From: Streptomyces sp. C10-9-1
Lineage (GTDB): Bacteria > Actinomycetota > Actinomycetes > Streptomycetales > Streptomycetaceae
Length of the DNA stretch: 64,000 bases
Assembly: GCF_024497955.1 (NCBI RefSeq)
Contig: NZ_JANHKP010000011.1
Coordinates: 186,001-250,000 of the forward strand
Direction: 5' to 3'
The notes below the pieces were generated by a model. It saw nothing but the letters and a program-made list of their open reading frames with translations, did not search any database and was not told where the DNA came from. Positions 6,914 to 15,463 of the stretch are shown here, in pieces. The translations under genes were made by a program, and so were the position numbers. The stretch's first letter is position 1. Every line of letters begins with the position of its first letter.

Positions 6914-8143
6914 ATGCCCGGAACCGGATCGGACCACCGCGCCGTCGTCATCGGCGGCGGAGTCGGCGGACTCACCGCCGCCGTCGCCCTCAGCCGCCGC
7001 GGCTGGCGCGTCACCGTCCTGGAGCGCGCCCGGGACCTGGAGCCGGTCGGCGCGGGCATCGTCCTCGCCCCCAACGCGCAGCGCGCCCTCGACACCGTGG
7101 GCCTCGGCGACGCGATCCGCTCCCTCGCCAGCTGGCAGGGCGAGGGGGGCATGCGCACCCCGGCCGGGCGCTGGCTGTCCCGCACCGACGCCCGCGCCGC
7201 GGCGGAGCGCTTCGGGGGGCCGCTCGTCCTGCTCCACCGGGCCGCCCTGGTCGACCACCTCGTCCGCACCCTGCCGGAGGGAACCGTCCGCACCGGCTGC
7301 CCCGGCGAACTCCTCGACCCCGGCACCGCGGACGGCCGGCCCGCCCGGGTGCGCACCCCCGGGGGCGAGCTGGAGGCGGCCCTGGTCGTCGGCGCGGACG
7401 GCATCCGGTCCGCCACCCGCGCCGCCCTGTTCCCCGGGCACCCCGGCCCCGTTCACGCGGGCTTCACCACCTGGCGTTTCGTGGTCCCCGCCCCCGCACG
7501 GCCGTTCGCACCCCACGAGTCCTGGGGCCCGGCCTCGCTATGGGGGAGCCAGCCGCTCGGAGACGGACGGGTCTACGCCTACGCCGCCGCCACCGCCCCG
7601 GACGGGGCCCGCGCCGCCGACGAGAAGGCCGAACTGCTGCGCCGGTTCGGCGACTGGCACGACCCGATCCCCGCCCTGCTCGACGCCGTGTCCGCGGACC
7701 GCGTCCTGCGCCACGACGTCCACCACATGATCCGGCCGCTCCCCGCCTACCACCGGGGGCGCACCGCGCTCCTCGGCGACGCCGCGCACGCCATGACGCC
7801 CTTCCTCGGGCAGGGCGGCAACCAGGCCATCGAGGACGCGGTCGTCCTCTCCCACCACCTGGCCCCGGACGCAGGCACCGGCCCCGCACTGGCCGCCTAC
7901 AGCGCCGAGCGCCTGCCGCGCACCACCGCGGTGGTGCGCCGCTCGGCCCGCGCCACCCGGCTCGTGGCCCTGCGCAGCGCCCCCGCGGTGGCCCTGCGGC
8001 AGGCGCTGGTGTCCGCGGTCTCCCGGTTCGGACCCGAGCTCGTGCTGCGCACCTTCGACGGCATCGCCGACTGGCGGCCCCCGGCGCCGACGTATGCTGC
8101 ACCTGCACACGGGGACGTCCACGAGCCCCCGGCGGGCCGCTGA
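6914..8143 (+). CDS. FAD-dependent aromatic monooxygenase-like protein
   Basis: A 409-residue flavoprotein of the PHBH/UbiH group, which use NAD(P)H and O2 to hydroxylate substrates. The N-terminal GGGVGGLTAAVALSRRG is the dinucleotide-binding fold, DG in VVGADGIRS is the NADPH/FAD contact motif, and GDAAHAMTPFLGQGGNQAIED is the conserved FAD ribityl loop. It resembles salicylate or 3-hydroxybenzoate hydroxylases in length and lacks the thioredoxin-like tail of PheA types. The start has GGAGGA directly upstream. Its divergence from the TetR gene with twin operators suggests substrate-inducible expression. Confidence 0.87.
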   Translation: MPGTGSDHRAVVIGGGVGGLTAAVALSRRGWRVTVLERARDLEPVGAGIVLAPNAQRALDTVGLGDAIRSLASWQGEGGMRTPAGRWLSRTDARAAAERFGGPLVLLHRAALVDHLVRTLPEGTVRTGCPGELLDPGTADGRPARVRTPGGELEAALVVGADGIRSATRAALFPGHPGPVHAGFTTWRFVVPAPARPFAPHESWGPASLWGSQPLGDGRVYAYAAATAPDGARAADEKAELLRRFGDWHDPIPALLDAVSADRVLRHDVHHMIRPLPAYHRGRTALLGDAAHAMTPFLGQGGNQAIEDAVVLSHHLAPDAGTGPALAAYSAERLPRTTAVVRRSARATRLVALRSAPAVALRQALVSAVSRFGPELVLRTFDGIADWRPPAPTYAAPAHGDVHEPPAGR

Positions 8144-8310
8144 ACGCGGCCCCACGGGCCGGGCCGCCCCGTGCGGGACCTCGCCCCGCGAGAGCCCCGC
8201 ACCGTGCACACCGCCCGGCACACGAATCGCACCGCCCGGGCCCCGGCACCGGCCGCACGCCAGGCGCCGGGGCGGCCGGGCGACTGCGCGGCAGCGAAGG
8301 AGAACCACCG

Positions 8311-9219
8311 GTGAAGGTCGGCTGCATCGGTCTCGGCGACATCGCGCAGAAGGCGTACCTCCCGGTGCTCAGCACCCTTCCGGGAGTCGAACTCCACCTC
8401 CAGACGCGCACCCCCGCGACGCTCGCCCGCGTGGCCGACATCCACCACGTCCCCGCCGCCCGGCGCCACACCGAACTCGACGCCCTGATCGCCGCGGACG
8501 TCGACGCGGTCTTCGTCCACGCCTCCACCTCCGCGCACGCCGCGCTCGTCACCCGGCTCCTCGACGCGGGCATCGCGACCTACGTCGACAAGCCCCTCGC
8601 CTACGAGCTCGCCGACTCGCGGCGCCTCGTCGCACTGGCCGAGGCCCGGGGCACCAGCCTCGCCGTCGGCTTCAACCGCCGGCACGCCCCCGCCTACGCC
8701 CAGTGCCTGGAGCACCCCCGCGACCTCGTGCTGATGCAGAAGAACCGCGTCGGCCTGCCGGAGGACCCGCGCACCCTGGTCCTGGACGACTTCATCCACG
8801 TCGTGGACACGCTGCGCTTCCTGGCCCCGGGCCCCGTCGAGCACACCGACGTGCGCGCCCGCGTCGTCGGCGGACTGATGCACCACGTCGTCCTCCAGCT
8901 CTCCGGCGACGGCTTCACCGCCATCGGCACCATGAACCGGATGAGCGGCTCCGCCGAGGAGATCCTGGAGGTCTCCGGACAGGACTCCAAGCGCGAGGTG
9001 CGCAACCTCGCCGACATCGTCGACCACAAGGGCCAGCCGAGCCTGCGCCGCCGCGGGGACTGGGTGCCCGTCGCCCGGCAGCGCGGCATCGAGCAGGCCG
9101 TGCTCTCCTTCCTCGACGCGGTCCGCGACCGGCGCACCCTCAGCGCGCAGGACGCCCTGCGGACGCACGAGCTGTGCGAGGACGTCGTGCTGCGCGCCCT
9201 GGAGCAGACCGGAGCCTGA
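8311..9219 (+). CDS. Gfo/Idh/MocA family oxidoreductase
   Basis: A 302-residue NAD(P)-dependent dehydrogenase. VGCIGLGDIAQKAYLPVL is the Rossmann loop, DKPLAYE is the conserved Lys-Pro motif of the family, and DDFIHVVDTLRFL carries the catalytic-region His. The substrate is usually a sugar or cyclitol. GTG at 8311 follows GAAGGAGAA. It is downstream of the monooxygenase on the same strand, with a 167-bp gap. Its last 80 bp overlap the 3' end of the convergent N-acyltransferase gene, so the two genes share coding DNA. Confidence 0.87.
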   Translation: MKVGCIGLGDIAQKAYLPVLSTLPGVELHLQTRTPATLARVADIHHVPAARRHTELDALIAADVDAVFVHASTSAHAALVTRLLDAGIATYVDKPLAYELADSRRLVALAEARGTSLAVGFNRRHAPAYAQCLEHPRDLVLMQKNRVGLPEDPRTLVLDDFIHVVDTLRFLAPGPVEHTDVRARVVGGLMHHVVLQLSGDGFTAIGTMNRMSGSAEEILEVSGQDSKREVRNLADIVDHKGQPSLRRRGDWVPVARQRGIEQAVLSFLDAVRDRRTLSAQDALRTHELCEDVVLRALEQTGA

Positions 9220-10810
9220 CCCGCGCCGCCGAGGCCGCCGCCACGGCGAGCACGGCGAGCGCGCCGTACACCGGCCACTCCCCGAACCGGACGAACAGCG
9301 TCGTCCCCGTCGCGCCCGGCACCTCGTAGACGGCCGTGCCGACGGTGCCGGTCCCCAGCGGGGCGCCCACCGGGCGCCCCGTCGGCCCGAACACGGCGCT
9401 GACGCCCGTGAGCGTGGCGTGGACCACCGGGCGGCCGCTCTCCGCCGCCCGCAGCGCCGCCAGCGAGGCGTGCTGCCCGGGAGCCCAGCTGCCCTGGAAG
9501 GAGGACGTCGACGACTGCGCGACCAGCAGGCCGGCCCCGTCGCGCACCAGACGTCTGCTCATGTCCGGGAAGGCGGACTCGAAGCACACCAGGGGCCCGA
9601 TCCGCGCCCCCGCGTCCGGGCCGTCCGGCAGCGTCATCACCACGGGCGAGTCCCCCCGGAGCCGGTCCTCGCCCGCCGCCCTGCCGACCGAGGTCGCCCA
9701 GCCCAGCAGCCAACGGGCCGGTACGTACTCGCCGAACGGCACCAGCCGCATCTTGTCGTACCGGTCACCGGTGGGGCCCTCGGGTCCCACCAGGACGGCG
9801 CTCTTGTGGATTCCCGCCGCACCGCCCGTGGGCCCGGCGCCGCGCGCGTCGACGTTCACCAGCAGCGGCGCACCCGCCCGGCGGGCCAGTGCCGCCAGGC
9901 GGTCCGCCAGATCGGGGCGGTCCCTGAGGTCGGCGCCCACGCTGCTCTCGCCCCAGACCACCAGACCGGGTGCCGCGCCGCGCTCCAGCGCCCCGAGGGT
10001 GAGCCGCTCGCCCCGGTCGAAGCGGCGCTCCACGCTGTCGGGCCCGGCCACCACGCCCGGCTGGACGACCAGCACCCGCAGCCCCCCGCCGACCCGGGGC
10101 ACCGGTGCCCACGCCGAGACCGCCGCCACGGCCGCCGCACCCGCCACCGCCGCGGCCACCACCGGGACCCTGACCCGGGGCACGGCCACCAGCAGGGCCA
10201 CGGCCGTGTTGACCGCCACCACCAGCAGGCCCACCAGCCACACCCCGCCCACGGAGGCGATCCGCAGCGCCGGGCCGACCTGCCACTGCGAAGCGCCGAG
10301 CAGCCCCCACGGACCCCCGAGCCCCTCCCAGGAGCGCACGAGTTCGATCGCCAGCCACCCCGAGGGCACCAGGACCAGCGCCGCCAGCGCCCTCCGCGCC
10401 GTCGGCGGCCCGCCGGCCACCGACCGCACCAGCCAGCCCCAGGGCGCCCACAGCAGACCCATCAGCGCGGCCAGCACCAGCAGGAAGACATGGAGGCTCG
10501 GGAACAGCCAGTGGTGCACCGCGACCATGAAGCCGATCCCGCCGAGCCAGCCCTCGGCCAGCGCCCGGCGCGGGGACCCGGCGGTGCGCAGCAGCAGCAT
10601 CCAGGGCACCAGCGCCACGAAGGCGAACCACCACAGCGAGGGTTCGGGGAAGGCGAGGGCCGGCAGGGCGCCGGCGGCCACCGCGCCGGCGGCCCGTGCC
10701 CACGCGGTGCGGTCCCCGGAGCGGCGCCCGGCCCGGCCTCCCCGCCCCGCCGGGCGGGAGGACGGACGGCGCGAGGCGAACGGGCCCCGGGGGACGTGCG
10801 GCTTGCGCAT
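9140..10810 (-). CDS. lnt: Apolipoprotein N-acyltransferase
   Basis: Integral membrane enzyme of 556 residues that N-acylates the lipid-modified Cys of lipoproteins. A cytoplasmic Arg-rich N-terminus is followed by six or so hydrophobic segments (about residues 35-240) and then a nitrilase-like domain. The triad is visible as Glu in VVWGESSVG, Lys in YDKMRLVPFGEYVP and Cys in LVCFESAFPD. A basic C-terminal tail follows a last membrane segment. GAGGAG precedes the ATG at 10810. Streptomyces typically carries Lnt homologues (lnt1/lnt2 in S. coelicolor), and by recalled position this would be lnt1. The C-terminus overlaps the convergent oxidoreductase gene by 80 bp. Confidence 0.93.
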   Translation of the reverse strand: MRKPHVPRGPFASRRPSSRPAGRGGRAGRRSGDRTAWARAAGAVAAGALPALAFPEPSLWWFAFVALVPWMLLLRTAGSPRRALAEGWLGGIGFMVAVHHWLFPSLHVFLLVLAALMGLLWAPWGWLVRSVAGGPPTARRALAALVLVPSGWLAIELVRSWEGLGGPWGLLGASQWQVGPALRIASVGGVWLVGLLVVAVNTAVALLVAVPRVRVPVVAAAVAGAAAVAAVSAWAPVPRVGGGLRVLVVQPGVVAGPDSVERRFDRGERLTLGALERGAAPGLVVWGESSVGADLRDRPDLADRLAALARRAGAPLLVNVDARGAGPTGGAAGIHKSAVLVGPEGPTGDRYDKMRLVPFGEYVPARWLLGWATSVGRAAGEDRLRGDSPVVMTLPDGPDAGARIGPLVCFESAFPDMSRRLVRDGAGLLVAQSSTSSFQGSWAPGQHASLAALRAAESGRPVVHATLTGVSAVFGPTGRPVGAPLGTGTVGTAVYEVPGATGTTLFVRFGEWPVYGALAVLAVAAASAARVRLRSAPGRAARRPRTARASAGRPAR

Positions 10811-11020
10811 CTGCGGCTCCTCACCCACCAGTGTGGGGCACGGGGGCACCAGTGTGCGCCGCCGCGGCGCCCCGGCGCAGCGCGCCACCCGTGTCGCACG
10901 CGCATCACCCCGACGCACCCGTGCCCCGGTCCGCCCTCCGCCGCCGCCCCCGGCACCGGACGGTCCCGCCCGCACCGCGCCGCGTCGGGGGAACCGGTGC
11001 ACCGGCGGGATACTGGCCCC

Positions 11021-11629
11021 ATGCGCATCGACCTCGACCCGGCCGCCTGCGGCCGGGACACGTTCTACCGCCTGCTCACGGCGACCGTCGTCCCCCGCCC
11101 GATCGCCTGGGTCTCCACCACGTCCCTCGAAGGGACGGACAACCTCGCCCCGCACTCCTTCTTCACCATCGCGTGCGTGGCCCCGCCGATCGTGCAGTTC
11201 ACCTCCGTCGGCCGCAAGGACTCCCTGAACAACGTCGAGGACACCGGCGAGTTCGTCGTCAACCTCGCACCGGAACCACTCGTCGAGCAGGTCAACGCCA
11301 CGGCCACGGACTTCCCCCGCGGCATCGGCGAGTTCGACGCGGTGGGCGTCGCCCGGGAGCCCAGCCTGCGCGTCAAGCCGCCGCGGGTGGCAGCCTCCCC
11401 GGTCGCCCTGGAGTGCGTGCTGCACAGCACCCTGCGCCTCGGTGACTCCACCGTCGTCCTCGGGCGCGTGGTGCACGCCGCCGTCCAGGAGTCGGTCCTC
11501 TCCGACGGCCACCCGGAGATCACCCGGCTGGCACCGCTGTCCCGGCTGGGGAAGGACGAGTGGGGGACCGTGGGCGGGGTGCGGGAGATCGCCCGCATCC
11601 GCTACGCCGACTGGCCCGAGGGCTCCTGA
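11021..11629 (+). CDS. Flavin reductase-like (FMN-binding split barrel) protein
   Basis: A 202-residue protein of the flavin reductase-like family. VVPRPIAWVSTTSLEGTDNLAPHSFF is the FMN-binding start of the fold (first 20 residues of that stretch are diagnostic), followed by PPIVQFT and NVEDTGEFVVNL. Members supply reduced flavin to oxygenases or act as flavoprotein oxidoreductases. It is divergent from lnt and stands alone on its strand. No oxygenase partner is adjacent; the FAD monooxygenase upstream carries its own reductase function. Confidence 0.85.
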   Translation: MRIDLDPAACGRDTFYRLLTATVVPRPIAWVSTTSLEGTDNLAPHSFFTIACVAPPIVQFTSVGRKDSLNNVEDTGEFVVNLAPEPLVEQVNATATDFPRGIGEFDAVGVAREPSLRVKPPRVAASPVALECVLHSTLRLGDSTVVLGRVVHAAVQESVLSDGHPEITRLAPLSRLGKDEWGTVGGVREIARIRYADWPEGS

Positions 11630-11643
11630 CGGCACCTCACGAC

Positions 11644-11683
11644 CCGCCCGTCCCGCCCCGGGGGACAGGGGTGTGACGGGCGG
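11644..11683. terminator. Convergent-gene hairpin
   Basis: CCGCCCGTC (11644-11652) pairs with GACGGGCGG (11675-11683). The right arm abuts the stop codon of the methyltransferase gene. It is placed to terminate both convergent transcripts. Confidence 0.55.
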
Positions 11684-12850
11684 TCAGCGAGCGGCCCGGC
11701 GCACGGCCCGCAGCACCACGAACCTGGGCTCGGCCGCGACGACCTCGCAGGACCCGAACAGGCGGCGCAGCCGCACGTGGTAGCCCAGGTGCCGATTGCC
11801 CACGACCCACAGCTCCCCGCCCGGCGGCAGCACCCGCCGGGCGTCCGCGAACATCCGGCGCGCGGTGGCGTCGGTGGTCGCCTGGTGGGAGTGGAACGGC
11901 GGGTTGGTGAGCACCAGGTCCGCCGAGGCGTCCTCCAGCGCGGACAGCGCGTCGCCCGCGACGAACTCCGCCTCCCCGCCGGGGACGTTCTCGCGGAAGG
12001 TGGCCCGTGCGGAGGCCAGTGCCGAGAAGGACTCGTCGGCGAAGGTCACCCTGGCGCCGGGGTTGGCCAGCGCGGCGGCGGTGCCCACCACCCCGTTCCC
12101 GCAGCCGAGGTCCACCACGTGCTCGGGTCCGCTCCGCGCGGGCAGGTGCCCCAGCAGGAAGCGGGTGCCGACGTCGAGCCGGTCCGCGCAGAAGACCCCC
12201 GCGTGGTTGGTCACCGGCCGCCCCGACAGGGGGCCGATCCCCTCGGGCAGGTCGTACCGCAGCGGCCAGGGGTTCGCCTCGGCCGCCCGCTGCGGGGCCG
12301 GGGCGGCGGACACCAGCCGCGCCTTCTTCACGGCGAGGGAGGTCCGCGTCGGCCCGACCAGCCGCTCGAACAGGCCCAGCGTCGACGTGTGGATCTCCCG
12401 GACCATGCCCGTTCCCAGCACCACCGTGCCCTCGTGCAGGGCGGGTGCCAGCCGGTGGAGCTGGTCCTGGAGCAGGGAGAGCGCCTTGGGGACCCGGACG
12501 AGGAGCACGTCGATCCGCTCCGGAGGGGTGTCCCGGCTGGTCAGAAGGCGGACCGCGGCGGGGTCGACCCCGTTGCGGGCGAGGTTGTCCCGGGTCGCCC
12601 GCTGGCCGAGCCAGGAGTCGGTGATCTGGACCACGGGGTGGTGCCCGGCCAGCGAGACGGACAGTGCACCCCAGCGGTCGCCGAGGACGGCGACCGTGCC
12701 CGACAGCGGGACCGCCGGGCCCTCGGCCTCGCCGCTCAGGCGGCGCAGCAGGTACTCGTCGGCGGCGTCCCAGGCGCGAAGCGTGTCGCGCGGGTCCTGC
12801 GGGTGGCGGGCGAGCTCGAACGAGCCCCATGACGTGGTCAGACGGTTCAT
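11684..12850 (-). CDS. RlmG/RsmC-type rRNA (guanine-N2)-methyltransferase-like
   Basis: A 388-residue SAM-dependent methyltransferase built from two half-domains, as in RlmG and RsmC, which make m2G in 23S or 16S rRNA. The N-terminal half is a degenerate methyltransferase fold. The C-terminal half has the SAM motif VVDLGCGNGVVG and the catalytic motif LVLTNPPFHS (NPPF), typical of N-methylation of guanine or adenine. ATG at 12850 is used; a GTG at 12859 is possible. Whether the target is 16S or 23S rRNA cannot be told from sequence alone. Confidence 0.85.
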   Translation of the reverse strand: MNRLTTSWGSFELARHPQDPRDTLRAWDAADEYLLRRLSGEAEGPAVPLSGTVAVLGDRWGALSVSLAGHHPVVQITDSWLGQRATRDNLARNGVDPAAVRLLTSRDTPPERIDVLLVRVPKALSLLQDQLHRLAPALHEGTVVLGTGMVREIHTSTLGLFERLVGPTRTSLAVKKARLVSAAPAPQRAAEANPWPLRYDLPEGIGPLSGRPVTNHAGVFCADRLDVGTRFLLGHLPARSGPEHVVDLGCGNGVVGTAAALANPGARVTFADESFSALASARATFRENVPGGEAEFVAGDALSALEDASADLVLTNPPFHSHQATTDATARRMFADARRVLPPGGELWVVGNRHLGYHVRLRRLFGSCEVVAAEPRFVVLRAVRRAAR

Positions 12851-12920
12851 CGTGGGCACCAGGCTAGCCGAGCGCCGGGGCCCTTCCGTCCCACCGGGTG
12901 GACCGAGGCCGGCCCCCGGC

Positions 12921-13103
12921 TCAGGCCGCGGGCCCCACGTCCGCGCGCGTGGCCGCCGCCCACTCCAGGACCAGGGCCTCGTACTCCGACCGCCGCGCCT
13001 CGGGCAGCTCCCCGTCCAGCCACAGCTCGCGGATCCGGGCGTTCAACTCGGCGGCGGTCATGGCGCGGACGGTGGCGGCGGGGTCGGTACGAGACGGGGA
13101 CAT
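12921..13103 (-). CDS. Small hypothetical protein (60 aa)
   Basis: A 60-residue acidic alpha-helical protein with the segment TAAELNARIRELWLDGELPEARRSEYEALVLEW. The amino-acid composition and third-position GC look coding. It lies just upstream of the RlmG-like gene on the same strand, separated by 70 bp. I recognise no family. Confidence 0.55.
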   Translation of the reverse strand: MSPSRTDPAATVRAMTAAELNARIRELWLDGELPEARRSEYEALVLEWAAATRADVGPAA

Positions 13104-13337
13104 GGGCCCAGATTACGGCCTCGCCCCCGGGCGCCCCGGCGGCAGCGTCCCGGCGCCGGCCTGCCGACCGGGTCGCGACCGCCGTCCCCGCGGGCCCTCC
13201 GACCAGCGCAGACGCGGCAGGCTACCCCGCCGCCCGGGTGAGCGGATGCGGATTCCGCATGATCGCGAAGTGATGCATGTCATGCGCGCCACCGGCCCCG
13301 GATGACCGGTGGGCGCCGCCTCGCGGCCGTATCACGC

Positions 13338-13829
13338 CTACTCGCAGCCCACCCCGTCGCCGTCGCGGTCCAGATGGCGCCCGTAGCCGGGGTCGCCGAC
13401 ACGCACCGGTGCGGCCCCCGCGGCCCGCGCTGCGGAGCAGTTGGCGTAGGAGGCCGAGCCGCCGCCGTCCTCTCCCTCGACCGCACCGGAGCCGCCCTCG
13501 CCGGAGCCGCCCACCGTCACCGTGACCCGGACGGTCTCGGTGACGGTGGGGGCGGGTTCCGGCTCCGCCGTCACGGTCTGCGTGACCGCGGGCTCCGGGG
13601 GCGCGGTGACCGTGGCGGTAACCGTCACCGTCGGCGCCGCCTGGGCGCCGGCCGCGGCGACCTTCGTCTCCCCGCCGCCTCCGTCACCGGAGGAGCCGAT
13701 GAGTGCGCCGAGGAAGAGGACCCCGACCGCCGACGGCAGGAGCACCCGCTTGCGCGTCCAGCCGGGCCGGGGCGGGTCAGGGGGCGCGGGCGGCTGGTAC
13801 GGAGGCGGAACGGGCTGGTTCCAGGACAT
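13338..13829 (-). CDS. Membrane-anchored excalibur-domain protein
   Basis: A 163-residue protein with a Pro-rich cytoplasmic N-terminus (about residues 1-25) and one transmembrane helix (LLPSAVGVLFLGALIG). A Thr/Val/Pro-rich extracellular linker follows, then a C-terminal excalibur calcium-binding domain with a DRDGDGVGCE ending. Paired Cys in YANCSAARAAG and GVGCE probably form a disulfide. Excalibur domains are EF-hand-like loops attached to extracellular proteins, often nucleases; no nuclease domain is present here. The poly-G stretch just before the ATG acts as ribosome site. Confidence 0.85.
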   Translation of the reverse strand: MSWNQPVPPPYQPPAPPDPPRPGWTRKRVLLPSAVGVLFLGALIGSSGDGGGGETKVAAAGAQAAPTVTVTATVTAPPEPAVTQTVTAEPEPAPTVTETVRVTVTVGGSGEGGSGAVEGEDGGGSASYANCSAARAAGAAPVRVGDPGYGRHLDRDGDGVGCE

Positions 13830-14010
13830 GTGGCCCCCCGGGGGTGGGTGTGCGGAGGCACGAACGTAGCCCGCCGCTCCGCTCCCGGTGCGGTGAAGTC
13901 CCTCTTGGTGACGGATTCGTGACCGTGTGGTGGGGGAGGCGTGTGCGCAGGGGGCCCGGCCCCGGGGGCCGCCCGGAAACGGCCCGGAGCAGCGCCCCGG
14001 GCCCGCTCCG

Positions 14011-14099
14011 TCAGTCCCCGGACTCGCCCGCGTGCGGGCTCAGCACGTCCGTGCCCACCAGGACGTACAGCGCCGGACCGAGCACGAAACGGTAGATGA
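14011..14099 (-). pseudogene. Detached copy of the uppP 3' end
   Basis: This 89-bp segment matches 15464-15552, the last 29 codons plus stop of uppP, at 86 of 89 positions and in the same orientation. Read on the minus strand it ends LSPHAGESGD and stop, exactly as UppP does. Two of the three differences change residues (Ile to Phe, and Leu to Pro within a membrane helix), so it is decaying and unlikely to be functional. No upstream part of a uppP gene precedes it. The match begins exactly at the stop codon. This is the pattern left when an element integrates in the 3' end of a gene and rebuilds it. Confidence 0.85.
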
Positions 14100-14448
14100 G
14101 GGAGACTCGGCGGACATCGAGTTCCTCTACGGCAGGCCGTGCGTACACCACGAGCCTACGTACACGGTGATGACCGATCCCCGCCGTTCGACCAGCAGCA
14201 GCCGGACCACCTGGGACGGTACGAGGGGTTCGGCGGCGCCCCTCCGCCGCCGGGTGAACCGACCGCCTCGTACGCGCCGCCTACGACCCCGACCGCCTCC
14301 CGCCCGCCGGCACCCCGGCCCGTGCCTACGCCGCGCCGCTCGAAGTGACCGGCCGCTGCGAGCCCCGCGTACCGCTGGCCTCCGTCCTTGTGGGGGCGTG
14401 AGGCGGCTCGCAGCTCGTGGAGCCGTGGCCCGGCGTCCGGCAGAGAGT
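14100..14448. other. Non-coding or eroded segment inside the uppP-duplication interval
   Basis: No intact gene. On the plus strand all three frames carry short protein-like stretches, for example PPFDQQQPDHLGRYEGFGG and then, in another frame, AYDPDRLPPAGTPARAY up to a TGA at about 14402. This suggests a frameshifted remnant of a proline-rich gene. I could not identify a parent family. Confidence 0.4.
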
Positions 14449-15021
14449 TCAGGGCACGAGGCTGTCGAGGTCGATGTCGAGGGGGATGGGGACGGAGACC
14501 TTCAACCGGTTGCGGTGGATGCCGGTGGCCACGTAGCTGCTGGTCATGACGTCGAGTTCGTAGGTGTGGACGGTGGGGGCGCCGGCCTCGTCCTCGACCC
14601 GCCAGAAGTGGGGGATTTTCGCCTGTGCGTACTTGAAGGGCTTCAGGGACCGGTCGCGGTCCGCCGACTCCTCCGAGACGACCTCGATGACCAGGGCGAC
14701 GTCCTCAGGCGCGTACCAGGTCCGGTCGGGGTCGTAGGAGGCGGTGGTGAGCAGGAGGTCGGGCTCGGGGCGGCTCTTCTTGTCGAGCCGGACGGTCATC
14801 TCACGCTCGGCGTCGAACCCGTCGGGGGCGGCCTGGCGCAGGGCGAAGGTCAGGTTCTCCACCAGCCGGGCGTGCCAGGACCGCTGCGGCGACATCATGA
14901 AGATCAGGGCTCCGTCGATGAGTTCGGTGTGCCGCGGTGCCTGGGTGAGGCGGTCGAGGTCATCGGCTTCCCAGCCGCTGATCCTGGGCGGGATCATCCA
15001 GTCGGGGAGTTCGGCGGTCAC
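14449..15021 (-). CDS. Uma2 family (DUF820) putative restriction-endonuclease-fold protein
   Basis: A 190-residue member of the Uma2/DUF820 family, which has a PD-(D/E)xK nuclease fold. The expected elements are present: TELIDGALIFM near the start, RPEPDLLL with the acidic metal ligand, and ALVIEVVSEES followed by a Lys-rich segment (DRDRSLKPFKYAQAKIPHFW) as the E-x-V and distal Lys parts. GTG at 15021 follows GGAGGA. Uma2 genes are highly multiplied in Streptomyces and cyanobacteria, often near mobile DNA, and their role is unresolved. This copy sits between the two uppP 3'-end repeats, so it may be cargo of a lost element. Confidence 0.88.
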   Translation of the reverse strand: MTAELPDWMIPPRISGWEADDLDRLTQAPRHTELIDGALIFMMSPQRSWHARLVENLTFALRQAAPDGFDAEREMTVRLDKKSRPEPDLLLTTASYDPDRTWYAPEDVALVIEVVSEESADRDRSLKPFKYAQAKIPHFWRVEDEAGAPTVHTYELDVMTSSYVATGIHRNRLKVSVPIPLDIDLDSLVP

Positions 15022-15224
15022 GGCTTCCTCCAGGCGCCTCGAAGAGGTCAGGGGCCTTCATCCCGGATCGCGGACACGGGCCCAACGCTGGTGTCAGCGT
15101 AGTCGAGCGACCGGAACTCTCACTCGGCCCCGTGCGGGCCCGACGCGCCGGACGCCGGTGATCATCTCGGTGTCGCCCGACGACTCACCGTCTCCCCCCG
15201 CACCACGGACCGCCTCGGCGCTGT
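15022..15224. other. Spacer between the Uma2 start and the IS remnant
   Basis: No gene, hairpin or promoter that I can defend. It carries the upstream region of the Uma2 gene. Confidence 0.5.
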
Positions 15225-15389
15225 TCAGCTCACCGGACTTGCCTCGCCCCGTTCCGTCACGGCCCGGCGGTACCAGCAGCACAGGGACTCTGAGCTGATC
15301 CCGGGCTCCCGGGCGACGGCGGTGACCGTCCTGCCCGAGGAGCCGATGCGCCCGATCGCGCCCCGCTGGAAGTCCTCGGTGCGCCCCTC
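15225..15389 (-). pseudogene. IS3-type transposase OrfA fragment
   Basis: Translation of the minus strand gives RTEDFQRGAIGRI, then SGRTVTAVAREPGISSESL, then CCWYRRAVTERGEASP and a stop. This matches the helix-turn-helix start of IS3-family OrfA proteins (EFR..AV.L...SGRS...VAR.LGIS...L..W). There is no start codon: a TGA lies in frame at the left side of the fragment. The leucine-zipper end of OrfA and all of OrfB are missing. It is a dead insertion-sequence relic, consistent with past mobile DNA in the interval. Confidence 0.75.
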
Positions 15390-15413
15390 GGGAGATGATC
15401 ATGGCGCGGTGCT

Positions 15414-15443
15414 GCCATCAGGCGCGAGGAAATGCCTGATGGC
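15414..15443. terminator. Perfect 10-bp hairpin downstream of uppP
   Basis: GCCATCAGGC (15414-15423) and GCCTGATGGC (15434-15443) pair around a 10-nt loop, 20 bp beyond the uppP stop. It is probably the uppP terminator and belongs to the element side, because it is absent after the left copy of the repeat. Confidence 0.6.
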
Positions 15444-15463
15444 GCTACCTGTACGGCCCTGGT

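Noticed and set aside
14139..14348. 69-codon proline-rich open frame
   Set aside because: Protein-like stretches continue in different frames around it, so it looks like an eroded remnant rather than a gene.
15094..15402. 102-codon minus-strand open frame over the IS remnant
   Set aside because: It is out of frame with the recognisable OrfA segment; its own translation is Arg/Gly-rich with no motif.
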